16,177 nt of DNA from EsbW-18 sp033811555 (GTDB lineage Bacteria > Patescibacteriota > Minisyncoccia > Phycocordibacterales > EsbW-18): the NCBI GenBank assembly GCA_033811555.1, contig JAPXOG010000016.1:1-16177 (forward strand), given 5' to 3'. This document shows positions 6,313 through 14,081 of this stretch, piece by piece. The notes under the pieces were generated by a model that was not told the DNA's origin, did no database searches, and worked only from the letters and a program-made list of their open reading frames with translations. The number at the start of each line of letters is the position of its first letter. Position 1 is the stretch's first letter. The translations under genes and the position numbers were made by a program.

Positions 6313-9300
6313 TTAGTGCAACTCAAATAAATATGGATATTCGCTAGCTTTACCTACAACCGCCTCGATATTCCTTAGTTTTGTTACTCGCTCAATTTCA
6401 TCCTTATATTCTTCAATAAGGTTTACATAACGCTCGTCCGTTGTAACTCGTAGATTTGGTGAGTCAGAAGGAGTGAGTCCCGATTCTTTTCTAAAATCCT
6501 GGATAGCACGAACAAGCTCTCGAATATCTCCTTCTTTTTGTAATTCCGGAGTTATGTTTGTATCTAGTGACACATCTAAATCTAGAGTGTCATCCCACAC
6601 AATCTCTTTTACGTTTATCTCTTCCTTAATAAGATTTTGCAATTCCTCGTTTTTTCTCAAAGTAGCGTGTGTTGAATTTAGAAACAAACGAGAAAGCGGT
6701 TGTCGTACTTTAATACCCGAAGCCATACGTGCTTCAAGCGCACGAGAAACAACAGTCCGAACATCTTCCATATCACGAAGCACCTCTTCATTCTTAGATA
6801 CCTGCACTTTCGGCCATTCTTCAAGATGCACGCTCTCTAGAGATCCTCCAGATACTTGATACATCTCCTCAGCAAAAAACGGAATAAAAGGTGCCAACAA
6901 CTTTGAAAGTGTAAACAACACATACCGTGTTGTAGCACTTGCAGATTGTGCATCCTCACCTCCTTCTTTAAAACGATCTCGTGAACGTCTAATGTACCAC
7001 GTAGAAAGATCATTCGCGAATTCTTTAATTGCTCGAGTTGGTGTAAAAACATCGTAAACTTCTAGACTATCTGTTACATTACGCACTAGCTCATTGAGAC
7101 GCGTAATAATCCAACGATCAAGCTCTTTAGTATTATGATCTGCTTCGTAAACATCATATGATGATTGACGTTCTACAGGCTGAGAGTCATCAGCATAAAT
7201 CTGATAGAACGTCATCACATTTCGCAATATGTTGAATACTTTTTTGTTAACTTCATCTACAGTTTTCTCGTCAAAGTTTTTTGAATCTCCAGGTTGATTA
7301 ACCGAATACATCCAAAATCTTATAACGTCTACTCCATATTTTGCTATCATTTCCCATGGATTTACCGTATTTCCTAAAGATTTACTCATCTTTTTGCCCT
7401 TTGCATCTAAAATATGTCCGAGACAAATTACGTTTTCGTATGCTCGTCCGCGACCAGTAAGAGCTCCTATTGCGTGTAGGGTGTAAAACCACCCACGTGT
7501 TTGATCCACTGCCTCTGAAATGTAATTTGCGGGATATGCTATTTTTTGTTTTTGCCAGAAACGTTTTCCGCCTTCAAACGGATAATGATCCTGTGCAAAC
7601 GGCATTGCACCAGAATCAAACCACACATCGATAACTTCAGAAGTGCGCTTCATGTCTTTTCCACAAGACGGGCACACGAGTTGAATTTCATCAATGTAAG
7701 GTTTATGTAAATCAACCTCAAAATTTCGATTGTGTGGTAGCGGTATAAATTTTGCTTCAATTACGTCCCCTGGATTTGTCTCCTGTTCAACTAGTTCTCT
7801 TGCATACTTATCATCAGCGCCTTCCAGAATAGCTGGAGCTAGTTCAAGCCCAATTCCATGAGTAACAAAGGCAATAGCTTCATTCTCATGAGCCGCATCT
7901 TGTTCATATATAAATTCCGTTAGCCGTCTACGGACATCTGCGAAACTCTCTCCTCCTGGAATTTTATCTGAAAGTTTCTTAAGGTGTTCATTACGGTAAC
8001 GGGCAAACTCATCTTGTGATTTTCCATCAATATCTCCGTACCGTATTTCAGTTAGGCGCTCATCTACAATCACATCTTTTTCAGAAAGACCCAATTCAAC
8101 ACGAAGTATTTCAGCTGTCTCGCGTGTCCTTATAAATGGAGAAACGAATATCTTCCGTATACCTTTTCCAGAAAGCCGGCGACCAGCTCGTTTTATCTGT
8201 TCTTTCCCTTTCTGTGTAAGGTGATATGGATCATTGACACCAGAAGCACAGATGTTTTTAACATTGTTATCTGCTTGTCCATGCCTAACAAAATAAAACG
8301 TATTGCCTCGAGTTTTAACATGTTTTTTAAAATCCGCTTTAGAACCTACTACCTCAGTGTGTCCACACTCACATTGCCACAACGGAAGCGGAGTTCCCCA
8401 ATAACGGTCACGTGAAATCGCCCAATCCTTTACTTCGCGTAACCATTCACCAAACCTTCCTTCTTTAATATGTTGTGGTATCCAGTTAATTCTTTGATTC
8501 TCAGATACCATTTTATCTCGCAATGAGGACATGCGAATGTACCACGAGTTGCGAGCGTAATAAATAAGTGCTGTATGACATCGCCAACAATGCGGATATG
8601 TGTGCGTAATCGCCTCTTTTTTTAGCAACAAACCACGCTCATGTAAATCCTTTATCACATCAACAGCAACTTCTTCATCGCGAACAAACCTTCCCGCAAA
8701 CTGACCGGTCCCCGCAATAAACCGTCCATCCTCACCAACAAGGTGATGCTTCGGTAAACCAACTTTCTGCCCGAGTTCAAAGTCCTCCTGACCATACATA
8801 ACCGCCGTGTGCACAATACCAGTTCCATCTTCTATGGTAACAAAATCTGCTGAGTACACTTTGTATGCATTCACCATCTTTTCCTTCTCAGTTCCTGCAA
8901 TCAACTGCGAAGTATACGGATACAGAGGTTCGTATACTTTTCCTATAAGCTTATTACCTAATACTTCTTCTACTACTTCATACTCACCTTCAAGTGCCGA
9001 TAATCGAGCTTTTGCAAGCCACAGAAATTCTCCGTCCTTTGAAACCTTCACATATTCTGTATGTTCCCCAACAGCAAGAGCAACATTTCCTGGAAGCGTC
9101 CATGGAGTTGTGGTCCAAGCAAGAAAATATGTCTTATCTTCACCTTTTACTTTAAATTTCACGTATACCGAGATATCTTTTACATCTTCATAACCAAGAG
9201 CAAGTTCATGTGACGAAAGTCCCGTCTCACATCGCGGACACCACGGTACTACTTTGTAATCTTTGTAAAGAAGCCCTTGCTTATTTGTCTGAGCAATTAT

Positions 9301-9777
9301 ATGCCAAAGCGACTCTATGTATGATGGATAATACGTAATATAAGCATCATCTAAATCTAACCAATATCCTATACGTTCAGTAAAAGCATGCCACTCGTCA
9401 ATATAATTCCATACATTTTTCTTGCATTCCTCGTTGAACGCTGCTATACCGTATTCTTCTATTTGTTTTTTTGAAGTTAATCCAAGTTTTTTTTCTACCT
9501 CTATCTCCACCGGCAACCCATGAGTATCCCACCCAGCTTTTCTGCGCACATGAAAACCGCGCATCGTTTTATATCGCGGAATTACGTCCTTAAACACGCG
9601 AGGTATTAGGTGATGAATTCCTGGACGGCCATTAGCTGTCGGTGGGCCCTCGTAAAAAACAAACTCACCATTTGGAGAATGTTTTTCTAGCGTCTTCTTG
9701 AAAATACCAGCAGAATTCCACTTCTTCAGTATTTCCTCTTCACGTTTACTTGCCTCATTTTTAGGAAACTCTTCCAT
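6313..9777 (-). CDS. ileS: Isoleucyl-tRNA synthetase, type 2, with inserted histidine-phosphatase domain
   Basis: A 1154-residue class I synthetase that charges tRNA-Ile; typical IleRS2 is about 950-1050 residues. The N-terminal signature region reads PPTANGRP then GIHH at residues 53-56, in place of HxGH. WDTHGLP (83-89) follows. The CP1 editing domain spans about 195-400, with TTTPWTLPGN and GTGIVHTA. The WQCECG segment (467-472), VIDVWFDSG (715-723) and KMSKS (796-800) belong to the catalytic core. The anticodon-binding helical domain starts near 885. Between about residues 490 and 687 a histidine-phosphatase domain is inserted, with R498-H499-G500, R550, E577 and H640. Synthetase sequence resumes at DLHKPYIDEIQLVCPSCG. 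The VIDVWFDSGAMPFAQ and NITPELQKEGD segments favour IleRS2. The gene has its own promoter; recO follows 8 nt later. Confidence 0.95.
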   Translation of the reverse strand: MEEFPKNEASKREEEILKKWNSAGIFKKTLEKHSPNGEFVFYEGPPTANGRPGIHHLIPRVFKDVIPRYKTMRGFHVRRKAGWDTHGLPVEIEVEKKLGLTSKKQIEEYGIAAFNEECKKNVWNYIDEWHAFTERIGYWLDLDDAYITYYPSYIESLWHIIAQTNKQGLLYKDYKVVPWCPRCETGLSSHELALGYEDVKDISVYVKFKVKGEDKTYFLAWTTTPWTLPGNVALAVGEHTEYVKVSKDGEFLWLAKARLSALEGEYEVVEEVLGNKLIGKVYEPLYPYTSQLIAGTEKEKMVNAYKVYSADFVTIEDGTGIVHTAVMYGQEDFELGQKVGLPKHHLVGEDGRFIAGTGQFAGRFVRDEEVAVDVIKDLHERGLLLKKEAITHTYPHCWRCHTALIYYARNSWYIRMSSLRDKMVSENQRINWIPQHIKEGRFGEWLREVKDWAISRDRYWGTPLPLWQCECGHTEVVGSKADFKKHVKTRGNTFYFVRHGQADNNVKNICASGVNDPYHLTQKGKEQIKRAGRRLSGKGIRKIFVSPFIRTRETAEILRVELGLSEKDVIVDERLTEIRYGDIDGKSQDEFARYRNEHLKKLSDKIPGGESFADVRRRLTEFIYEQDAAHENEAIAFVTHGIGLELAPAILEGADDKYARELVEQETNPGDVIEAKFIPLPHNRNFEVDLHKPYIDEIQLVCPSCGKDMKRTSEVIDVWFDSGAMPFAQDHYPFEGGKRFWQKQKIAYPANYISEAVDQTRGWFYTLHAIGALTGRGRAYENVICLGHILDAKGKKMSKSLGNTVNPWEMIAKYGVDVIRFWMYSVNQPGDSKNFDEKTVDEVNKKVFNILRNVMTFYQIYADDSQPVERQSSYDVYEADHNTKELDRWIITRLNELVRNVTDSLEVYDVFTPTRAIKEFANDLSTWYIRRSRDRFKEGGEDAQSASATTRYVLFTLSKLLAPFIPFFAEEMYQVSGGSLESVHLEEWPKVQVSKNEEVLRDMEDVRTVVSRALEARMASGIKVRQPLSRLFLNSTHATLRKNEELQNLIKEEINVKEIVWDDTLDLDVSLDTNITPELQKEGDIRELVRAIQDFRKESGLTPSDSPNLRVTTDERYVNLIEEYKDEIERVTKLRNIEAVVGKASEYPYLFELH

Positions 9778-9785
9778 AAAGCACC

Positions 9786-9815
9786 ATCATACCAGATTTT
9801 AAACCAACAGTTCAA
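9786..9815 (-). promoter_or_regulatory. Extended -10 promoter of ileS-recO, probably leaderless
   Basis: On the - strand TTGAAC (9810-9815) and TATGAT (9786-9791) are 18 nt apart. A TG one base before the -10 box makes it an extended -10. Only 8 nt separate the -10 box from the A of the ileS ATG, so the predicted start falls 0-2 nt before the codon. There is no room for a Shine-Dalgarno sequence. Confidence 0.65.
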
Positions 9816-9827
9816 CGATAAACAAAT

Positions 9828-10901
9828 TTACTCAGAGTTATTTTTAAAACTAACGGAACAATGCTCATCTCGGTCATACATGCGTCGCAATAAGTACATA
9901 ACAAAAATAAGAAGTGCTACAACTCCAAGAATAAGAAGAATAATAATCAATAAAAGCAACTCTGGAATGCCTATACCTCCAACTGTCATCTCAAACGCCT
10001 GTGTAGGAGGTGTTTCCACTCCATTGACAACTGCGGAGAGCCAAAATCGATACGGAATACCTCTCAAACTACTCTTCAAACTAGACAGCGCAGAGGCCTG
10101 GAGAAGAGGTATAACGTTTGTCTTTGAATCATATCGGAATGAGAAATTACCAGCGCCATCTGTTGCAATAGTAATTCGTTCCGGTTCCCCAATAGGGTGC
10201 TGCACCCACAAATCTACCTCGGCGTTAGGATATGTAACGCCCTGTACAAAAAAATCCTTCATCGTTTTTGGCCTTTCTGTATAGTTTGTAACAACAGGAG
10301 GTCGAAGTCTTCCTGTAACGAGCTCATTGGGGTCAAACGGTAATTCCTCAATTTCTCCACGTACTATCTTCTCCCCTGCAGATCCTATAAATTGAAACTG
10401 TGCTGGTAAGAGACGAGATAACACATTGGTGCCAAAACCATCATTTGCAAGAGTAAGCCCCGAGGAAAATGAAACTTTTGAAATCCCAGGTCCTATTACT
10501 TCAAAATAAATAGTAGCCACTTTTCCTTTACCTGAAAATCCAGGATTAAGAATAAGCCCTTCAAAAAATACTGTATTAGAAATTTTAGATATAGAAGGTT
10601 GTTGAATCCATAAATTTATCACTGAATCACTTGTTCGTATAGAAGTTGGTCTTAGAGATTCTGTCGGATACTCTAGCGATCCTGACACGGCATTTATAGT
10701 TTCCCCTTCAGTATCAACTATCACTTCAAGCGCAACAGAAGACCCTACTACATATGAACCTGTGCTTGGGTTTAGAGAAAGCGTCGCTGAATAAACAGGC
10801 GCTGAAAAAAACAGCCATGCAATAATTGACAACCAAACCCCAAAACTATCTCTATAATGCTTGTGAGGCTCTAATTTTTTTACGATACACATTTCGCACA
10901 T
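9828..10901 (-). CDS. Membrane-anchored cohesin-domain protein (second copy)
   Basis: A 357-residue surface protein. A hydrophobic segment (about 20-37) ending VYSA is a signal peptide with an unusually long N-region. Residues about 40-172 look like a cohesin domain: a beta strand SLNPSTGSYVVGSSVALEV, then VDTEGETINAVSGSLEYP, IFFEGLILNPGFSGKGKVATIYFEV-like strands, and LANDGFGTNVL. An Ig-like region (about 200-308) follows. A hydrophobic helix (about 313-338), then RRMYDRDE, anchors the C-terminus with a short cytoplasmic tail. The ATG at 10901 overlaps the end of the upstream cohesin gene by 50 nt; a second in-frame ATG at 10892 is possible. Both ATGs have poor ribosome sites, so coupling to upstream translation is likely. 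Cohesins bind dockerins; a dockerin gene lies two genes upstream. Confidence 0.75.
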   Translation of the reverse strand: MCEMCIVKKLEPHKHYRDSFGVWLSIIAWLFFSAPVYSATLSLNPSTGSYVVGSSVALEVIVDTEGETINAVSGSLEYPTESLRPTSIRTSDSVINLWIQQPSISKISNTVFFEGLILNPGFSGKGKVATIYFEVIGPGISKVSFSSGLTLANDGFGTNVLSRLLPAQFQFIGSAGEKIVRGEIEELPFDPNELVTGRLRPPVVTNYTERPKTMKDFFVQGVTYPNAEVDLWVQHPIGEPERITIATDGAGNFSFRYDSKTNVIPLLQASALSSLKSSLRGIPYRFWLSAVVNGVETPPTQAFEMTVGGIGIPELLLLIIILLILGVVALLIFVMYLLRRMYDRDEHCSVSFKNNSE

Positions 10902-11763
10902 ATAGAAAAAGTAATACCAGTACTGCTAGTACTATAAGTATTAGATATAGTGCACCTGAAAGCAAACTTGTACTATCATCGCCCGAATACTCTGAAATCG
11001 TTATATTACCCGCACGATCGATTGCCCGTACAAAAATACGCTGCCCTAACGATTGATCCTGAAGAACATACGGGCTTATTGCTGGCATCCAAGCGCCATC
11101 TTCTGGTGTACGTGATTGTGTTTCCTGTATCTCGTAGTGCGCAATTCCAGTTTGTTTGTCTTGCGTAGCAAAAACAGCAACGTATGACCCTCTCTCTACC
11201 GACTCATCACGTATCACCGCAACAGTAAACGGCTCAGGAGGAATTGTATCAGGAAGTAGTAAAGTATGAGTCACATCTTTTGAGACTATAAGCATCGTGT
11301 TTGCAAGATGTGCCGTAACTAAGCTTCCTTCTCCATCGTTTTTCATCACGGAAATATTTGAAAAAATTACATTTGTTTCTCCTTCCTTCACACCTGATAT
11401 GCGAAGCGTCAAAACAACACCTTCTCCTTGAAATCCACCTGGAATAATCCCCGAAAGTATTACTGAGTTATCTTTTACTTCCACCGGTTGCGTCCAGAAA
11501 CTAACTATGGATCGACCTTCATATGCATCTACAATCAACACATTCTCAGGTGAAATTGCCACATTCATTTCAAGTGCATTTATGACTTCTCCTTCGGTGT
11601 CAATACGAATCTCGAAAACCGTTTCATCTCCAAGAGGAATTTCTTGAGGAGAAACTGAGAGCACTGCCGCGTACGCAAAAGAAGCACTTAAAAACGATAA
11701 TCCCAGAAAGATAGAACGAACATATATTAGAAATTCAGTTTTTTTAATATTATTCAAGAACAT
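10852..11763 (-). CDS. Membrane-anchored cohesin-domain protein (first copy)
   Basis: A 303-residue surface protein with the same plan as its downstream neighbour. Residues 12-32 are a signal peptide ending SFAYA. The cohesin-like domain covers about 34-160, with IDTEGEVINALEMNVAISP, a GGFQGEGVVLTLRI strand and NDGEGSLVTAHL. The segment DTEGE-x-INA is shared with the second copy, which supports tandem duplication followed by divergence. An Ig-like domain (about 172-258) opens with DTIPPEPF and ends with the VRAIDRAGN turn common in bacterial surface Ig repeats. A hydrophobic helix (about 268-289) and a basic tail (RNVYRKKIRA) anchor it with the bulk outside. The ATG is 15 nt after the stop of the dockerin gene, so they probably share one mRNA. 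Confidence 0.75.
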   Translation of the reverse strand: MFLNNIKKTEFLIYVRSIFLGLSFLSASFAYAAVLSVSPQEIPLGDETVFEIRIDTEGEVINALEMNVAISPENVLIVDAYEGRSIVSFWTQPVEVKDNSVILSGIIPGGFQGEGVVLTLRISGVKEGETNVIFSNISVMKNDGEGSLVTAHLANTMLIVSKDVTHTLLLPDTIPPEPFTVAVIRDESVERGSYVAVFATQDKQTGIAHYEIQETQSRTPEDGAWMPAISPYVLQDQSLGQRIFVRAIDRAGNITISEYSGDDSTSLLSGALYLILIVLAVLVLLFLYVRNVYRKKIRASQAL

Positions 11764-11778
11764 ATATGTTGAGTTTCT

Positions 11779-13032
11779 TTAACCGGTCCACCAGTATGTA
11801 AGTATCGATAGATCTGTAAGTGTGACAACTCCATCTCCATTGAGATCCATCTGTTTAGGAGGATTACTGCGTTTATACCAATATGCAAGAACAGAGAAAT
11901 CAATAAGATTTATGCGCCCATCTTTGTTTATATCTCCTCGAAGCTCGCTTGTATCTGTATCAACAAAACTTATAGCTAAACCGAATGGGCTCTGCCTTCC
12001 ATCAAACGAAGCGATGGATTTTATAACTCGTTCTTCCTTTTCTATAAACTCTCGCGGGAATATAGCATTATAAGCACCAAGCGCGTTGGCAGTTACTGTC
12101 TTCATCAATACCATCTCCCCACGATCAAGAACAACAATACCTACAGAAGCTCCTGGGACTGTGTTCCCCTCTACAGAAACATATTCGTCTGAAGATTTAA
12201 ACTGTATCGTTGGGGGTAGAAATACTCCCGACAATTGCGCAAGCGAGGACTCGGACGTTATTGTTATAGGTAGTGAGAGCAATCCAGACCGTATACCTTC
12301 TTCATCAACAGAATACATAGTTAACTGATACGAACCCACAGAAAAATCGGAAAGTACTATTCGGAAAAAACCACTATTTGTAACCGGAACAGTTGCAACT
12401 CTATTCCCATCTCGCAAAATATGTACCGTTCCTCTGGCGGCTGCATATCCAAAAACTTCAACTCCTCTTTGTCTGGAAACTCCTCCACCTTCTTTCCCTC
12501 CTACACCTCCTGAAGGTGTCTTTGCAAAAACCTGGGAAGATGTTGCGATAGTTTTTCCAAAAGCATCTTGTGCTGTTACAACAAAGTAGTATTTTGTGTT
12601 CTCTGAAAGTCCAGATACACTTGTTGTAAGCACATTGCCAACTTGCGTGTAAGTATATGGACCACCCGCTGAAGTTGAATGCCCTATCCTATATCCTGAC
12701 ACTTCCCACCCCAAAAAACCTTGTGAAGCTGTCCAGGACAAATCAACCTGAGTACTAGAAAATGCAACTGCAGAAAGCACCGGCGTTGTAACAAATGGAA
12801 AATATTCAAACCCTGAACGCACGTTAAATCCTGAAGATGAGCTTGTTCCTATCGACACCTGAGCAACTGTGCTCCACAGTGAAAAATCTGTAGACGTGCT
12901 ATACCCAGATGCAGGCACTATTACTGGGTCAAGTATTTTCAAAGATGTGCCCACATACTCATCAGCGTGCACCGCAAATACGGCGCACGCAAAAACGAGA
13001 AAAGCTATGCCGCTGTAGTAATACCGCGACAT
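11779..13032 (-). CDS. Secreted fibronectin type III / dockerin protein
   Basis: A 417-residue exported protein. I start at ATG 13030-13032, since the signal peptide begins there (MSRYYYSGIAFLVF, cleavage near residue 23, VHA). An earlier ATG at 13110 would overlap the upstream gene and put 26 charged residues before the signal. Residues 24-81 carry a Ser/Thr-rich motif (YSTSTDFSLWS, SGFNVRSGFEYFPF). A fibronectin type III domain (about 84-173) has the DLSWTA and Y-x-x-V-T-A-x-D strands. Two Ig-like repeats span about 190-356. The C-terminus (about 362-417) is a type I-like dockerin with two calcium loops, D-I-N-K-D-G-R-I-N-L-I-D and D-L-N-G-D-G-V-V-T-L-T-D, each followed by a helix ending in YW. 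It has no membrane anchor of its own, unlike the two cohesin proteins encoded next. Confidence 0.85.
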   Translation of the reverse strand: MSRYYYSGIAFLVFACAVFAVHADEYVGTSLKILDPVIVPASGYSTSTDFSLWSTVAQVSIGTSSSSGFNVRSGFEYFPFVTTPVLSAVAFSSTQVDLSWTASQGFLGWEVSGYRIGHSTSAGGPYTYTQVGNVLTTSVSGLSENTKYYFVVTAQDAFGKTIATSSQVFAKTPSGGVGGKEGGGVSRQRGVEVFGYAAARGTVHILRDGNRVATVPVTNSGFFRIVLSDFSVGSYQLTMYSVDEEGIRSGLLSLPITITSESSLAQLSGVFLPPTIQFKSSDEYVSVEGNTVPGASVGIVVLDRGEMVLMKTVTANALGAYNAIFPREFIEKEERVIKSIASFDGRQSPFGLAISFVDTDTSELRGDINKDGRINLIDFSVLAYWYKRSNPPKQMDLNGDGVVTLTDLSILTYWWTG

Positions 13033-13042
13033 AAAAATGTAT

Positions 13043-13510
13043 TTATTCCTCAGAATCGGTTCCTGTAGTTTTTTCATTCGCAACAGATTTTGGAACAGGT
13101 GCTGTGGCATTTTCAGCTACCCCAAGAGATAACGGAGCAACACCTAGAATTTTCCCTTGAGAAGAGCTATACAAGATGATCATTCCTTTGTTCGGGTACA
13201 CTAAAATCTTGTCTCCTTTAACAGCTCCTTCAAAAAAAGCTTGACCCTCAAAAGCTGAAGGATCGGTAATCGTTCCTACAGTTGGCTCCTCTCCTTTTGG
13301 AAGTACCATCACTTTAGAAACCTCCTTAACAACCTTTTCAACTTCTTTAGATATAGATTCAGGAGATCCTTCTTTTGGTGTTAATGCCAAGCGTCCAATT
13401 CCTATCCCAAGTAACACCAAAATAATTACAAATATTAAAATAAATTTACCCTTACCCTTTTTTGCAGGCTCTTTGACTGACATGTCTTGTTTATTAATTT
13501 GTGTTTCCAT
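13043..13510 (-). CDS. Small single-pass membrane protein, paralogue of the gene upstream
   Basis: A 155-residue protein of unknown function. A basic N-terminus (KEPAKKGKGK) precedes a hydrophobic helix (about 23-39), giving an N-in, C-out topology. Residues about 60-128 form a small domain also found in the upstream gene: V-x-x-V-S-K-x-x-V-LPK-x-E-x-P, then AFFE-x-A, G-x-K-x-LVY and a final (L/M)Y strand. The C-terminal tail is Pro/Thr/Glu-rich. The stop is 10 nt before the dockerin gene's ATG, and no promoter is seen between them, so the two are likely translated from one mRNA. The function is unknown. The position suggests a part in building or holding the surface proteins encoded downstream; this is inference. 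Confidence 0.7.
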   Translation of the reverse strand: METQINKQDMSVKEPAKKGKGKFILIFVIILVLLGIGIGRLALTPKEGSPESISKEVEKVVKEVSKVMVLPKGEEPTVGTITDPSAFEGQAFFEGAVKGDKILVYPNKGMIILYSSSQGKILGVAPLSLGVAENATAPVPKSVANEKTTGTDSEE

Positions 13511-13545
13511 AAAAATATATTTAACCGCACTAACACGGTAATTCT

Positions 13546-13574
13546 ATTATACTATTTTTAATATAAACTTACAC
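13546..13574 (-). promoter_or_regulatory. Candidate promoter of the cohesin-dockerin unit
   Basis: On the - strand a perfect TATAAT (13546-13551) has a weak -35 (GTGTAA, 13569-13574) at 17-nt spacing. The start would be near 13539, about 29 nt before the ATG at 13510. Gaps downstream are 10 and 15 nt and then an overlap, so one transcript could cover four genes from here to 9828. Confidence 0.5.
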
Positions 13575-13596
13575 TTTATTCTAAAAATTTATAAAA

Positions 13597-14016
13597 TTAT
13601 TCCAACATCTTATCTTCTTCATGTAGTTCTTGCACCCCTTCTTCTTCTATAAAACTTTCTTTTTCTATTTTAGCCATATTTACAACTAGATCACTTTCAG
13701 GATCATACATAACAGCCAACCCTGATTGCCGGTAAACCAGCACTTTAAACCCGTTTTTCGCATTTTCAAAAAAAGCCAAATTCTTTAATTCTTCTACATT
13801 ATCTACTATGGCTATAGACGGAATTTCATCTTTTGGAAGGACTACATGCTTAGACACTAAACCAACTACGTGCATTACTTCTTCCTCAGTAGATAGCGAA
13901 TTTGAGTTATTTAAAGTTTGAACTTTACGATATTGAACAAAAAAATACACTGCTCCACCGAGAGTTATTATAAAAAGAATAAACAAAGTTACTATTATTT
14001 TAAATGCCCTATTCAT
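13597..14016 (-). CDS. Small single-pass membrane protein, paralogue of the gene downstream
   Basis: A 139-residue protein of unknown function. Residues 7-27 form a hydrophobic helix. Residues about 48-118 share a domain with the gene at 13043-13510: V-S-K-H-VVLPKDEIP, then N-L-AFFENAKNG-x-K-VLVY and AVMYDPESD. The C-terminus (120-139) is acidic (EEE, HEED). Identity is concentrated in LPK-x-E-x-P, AFFE-x-A and LVY, so these are probably the core residues of the fold. It is separated from its paralogue by 86 nt that contain a promoter, and from the fibre-like gene by 65 nt. Confidence 0.7.
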   Translation of the reverse strand: MNRAFKIIVTLFILFIITLGGAVYFFVQYRKVQTLNNSNSLSTEEEVMHVVGLVSKHVVLPKDEIPSIAIVDNVEELKNLAFFENAKNGFKVLVYRQSGLAVMYDPESDLVVNMAKIEKESFIEEEGVQELHEEDKMLE

Positions 14017-14081
14017 ACTCTAAATAATATCAAAAAAACTAACAAAATAAAATTCTTTTTAAACCATTAAACCATAGATAT

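Noticed and set aside
9828..13032. Cellulosome for plant-polysaccharide breakdown.
   Set aside because: There is no glycoside hydrolase, carbohydrate-binding module or scaffoldin with repeated cohesins in the window; each cohesin protein has a single cohesin-like domain.
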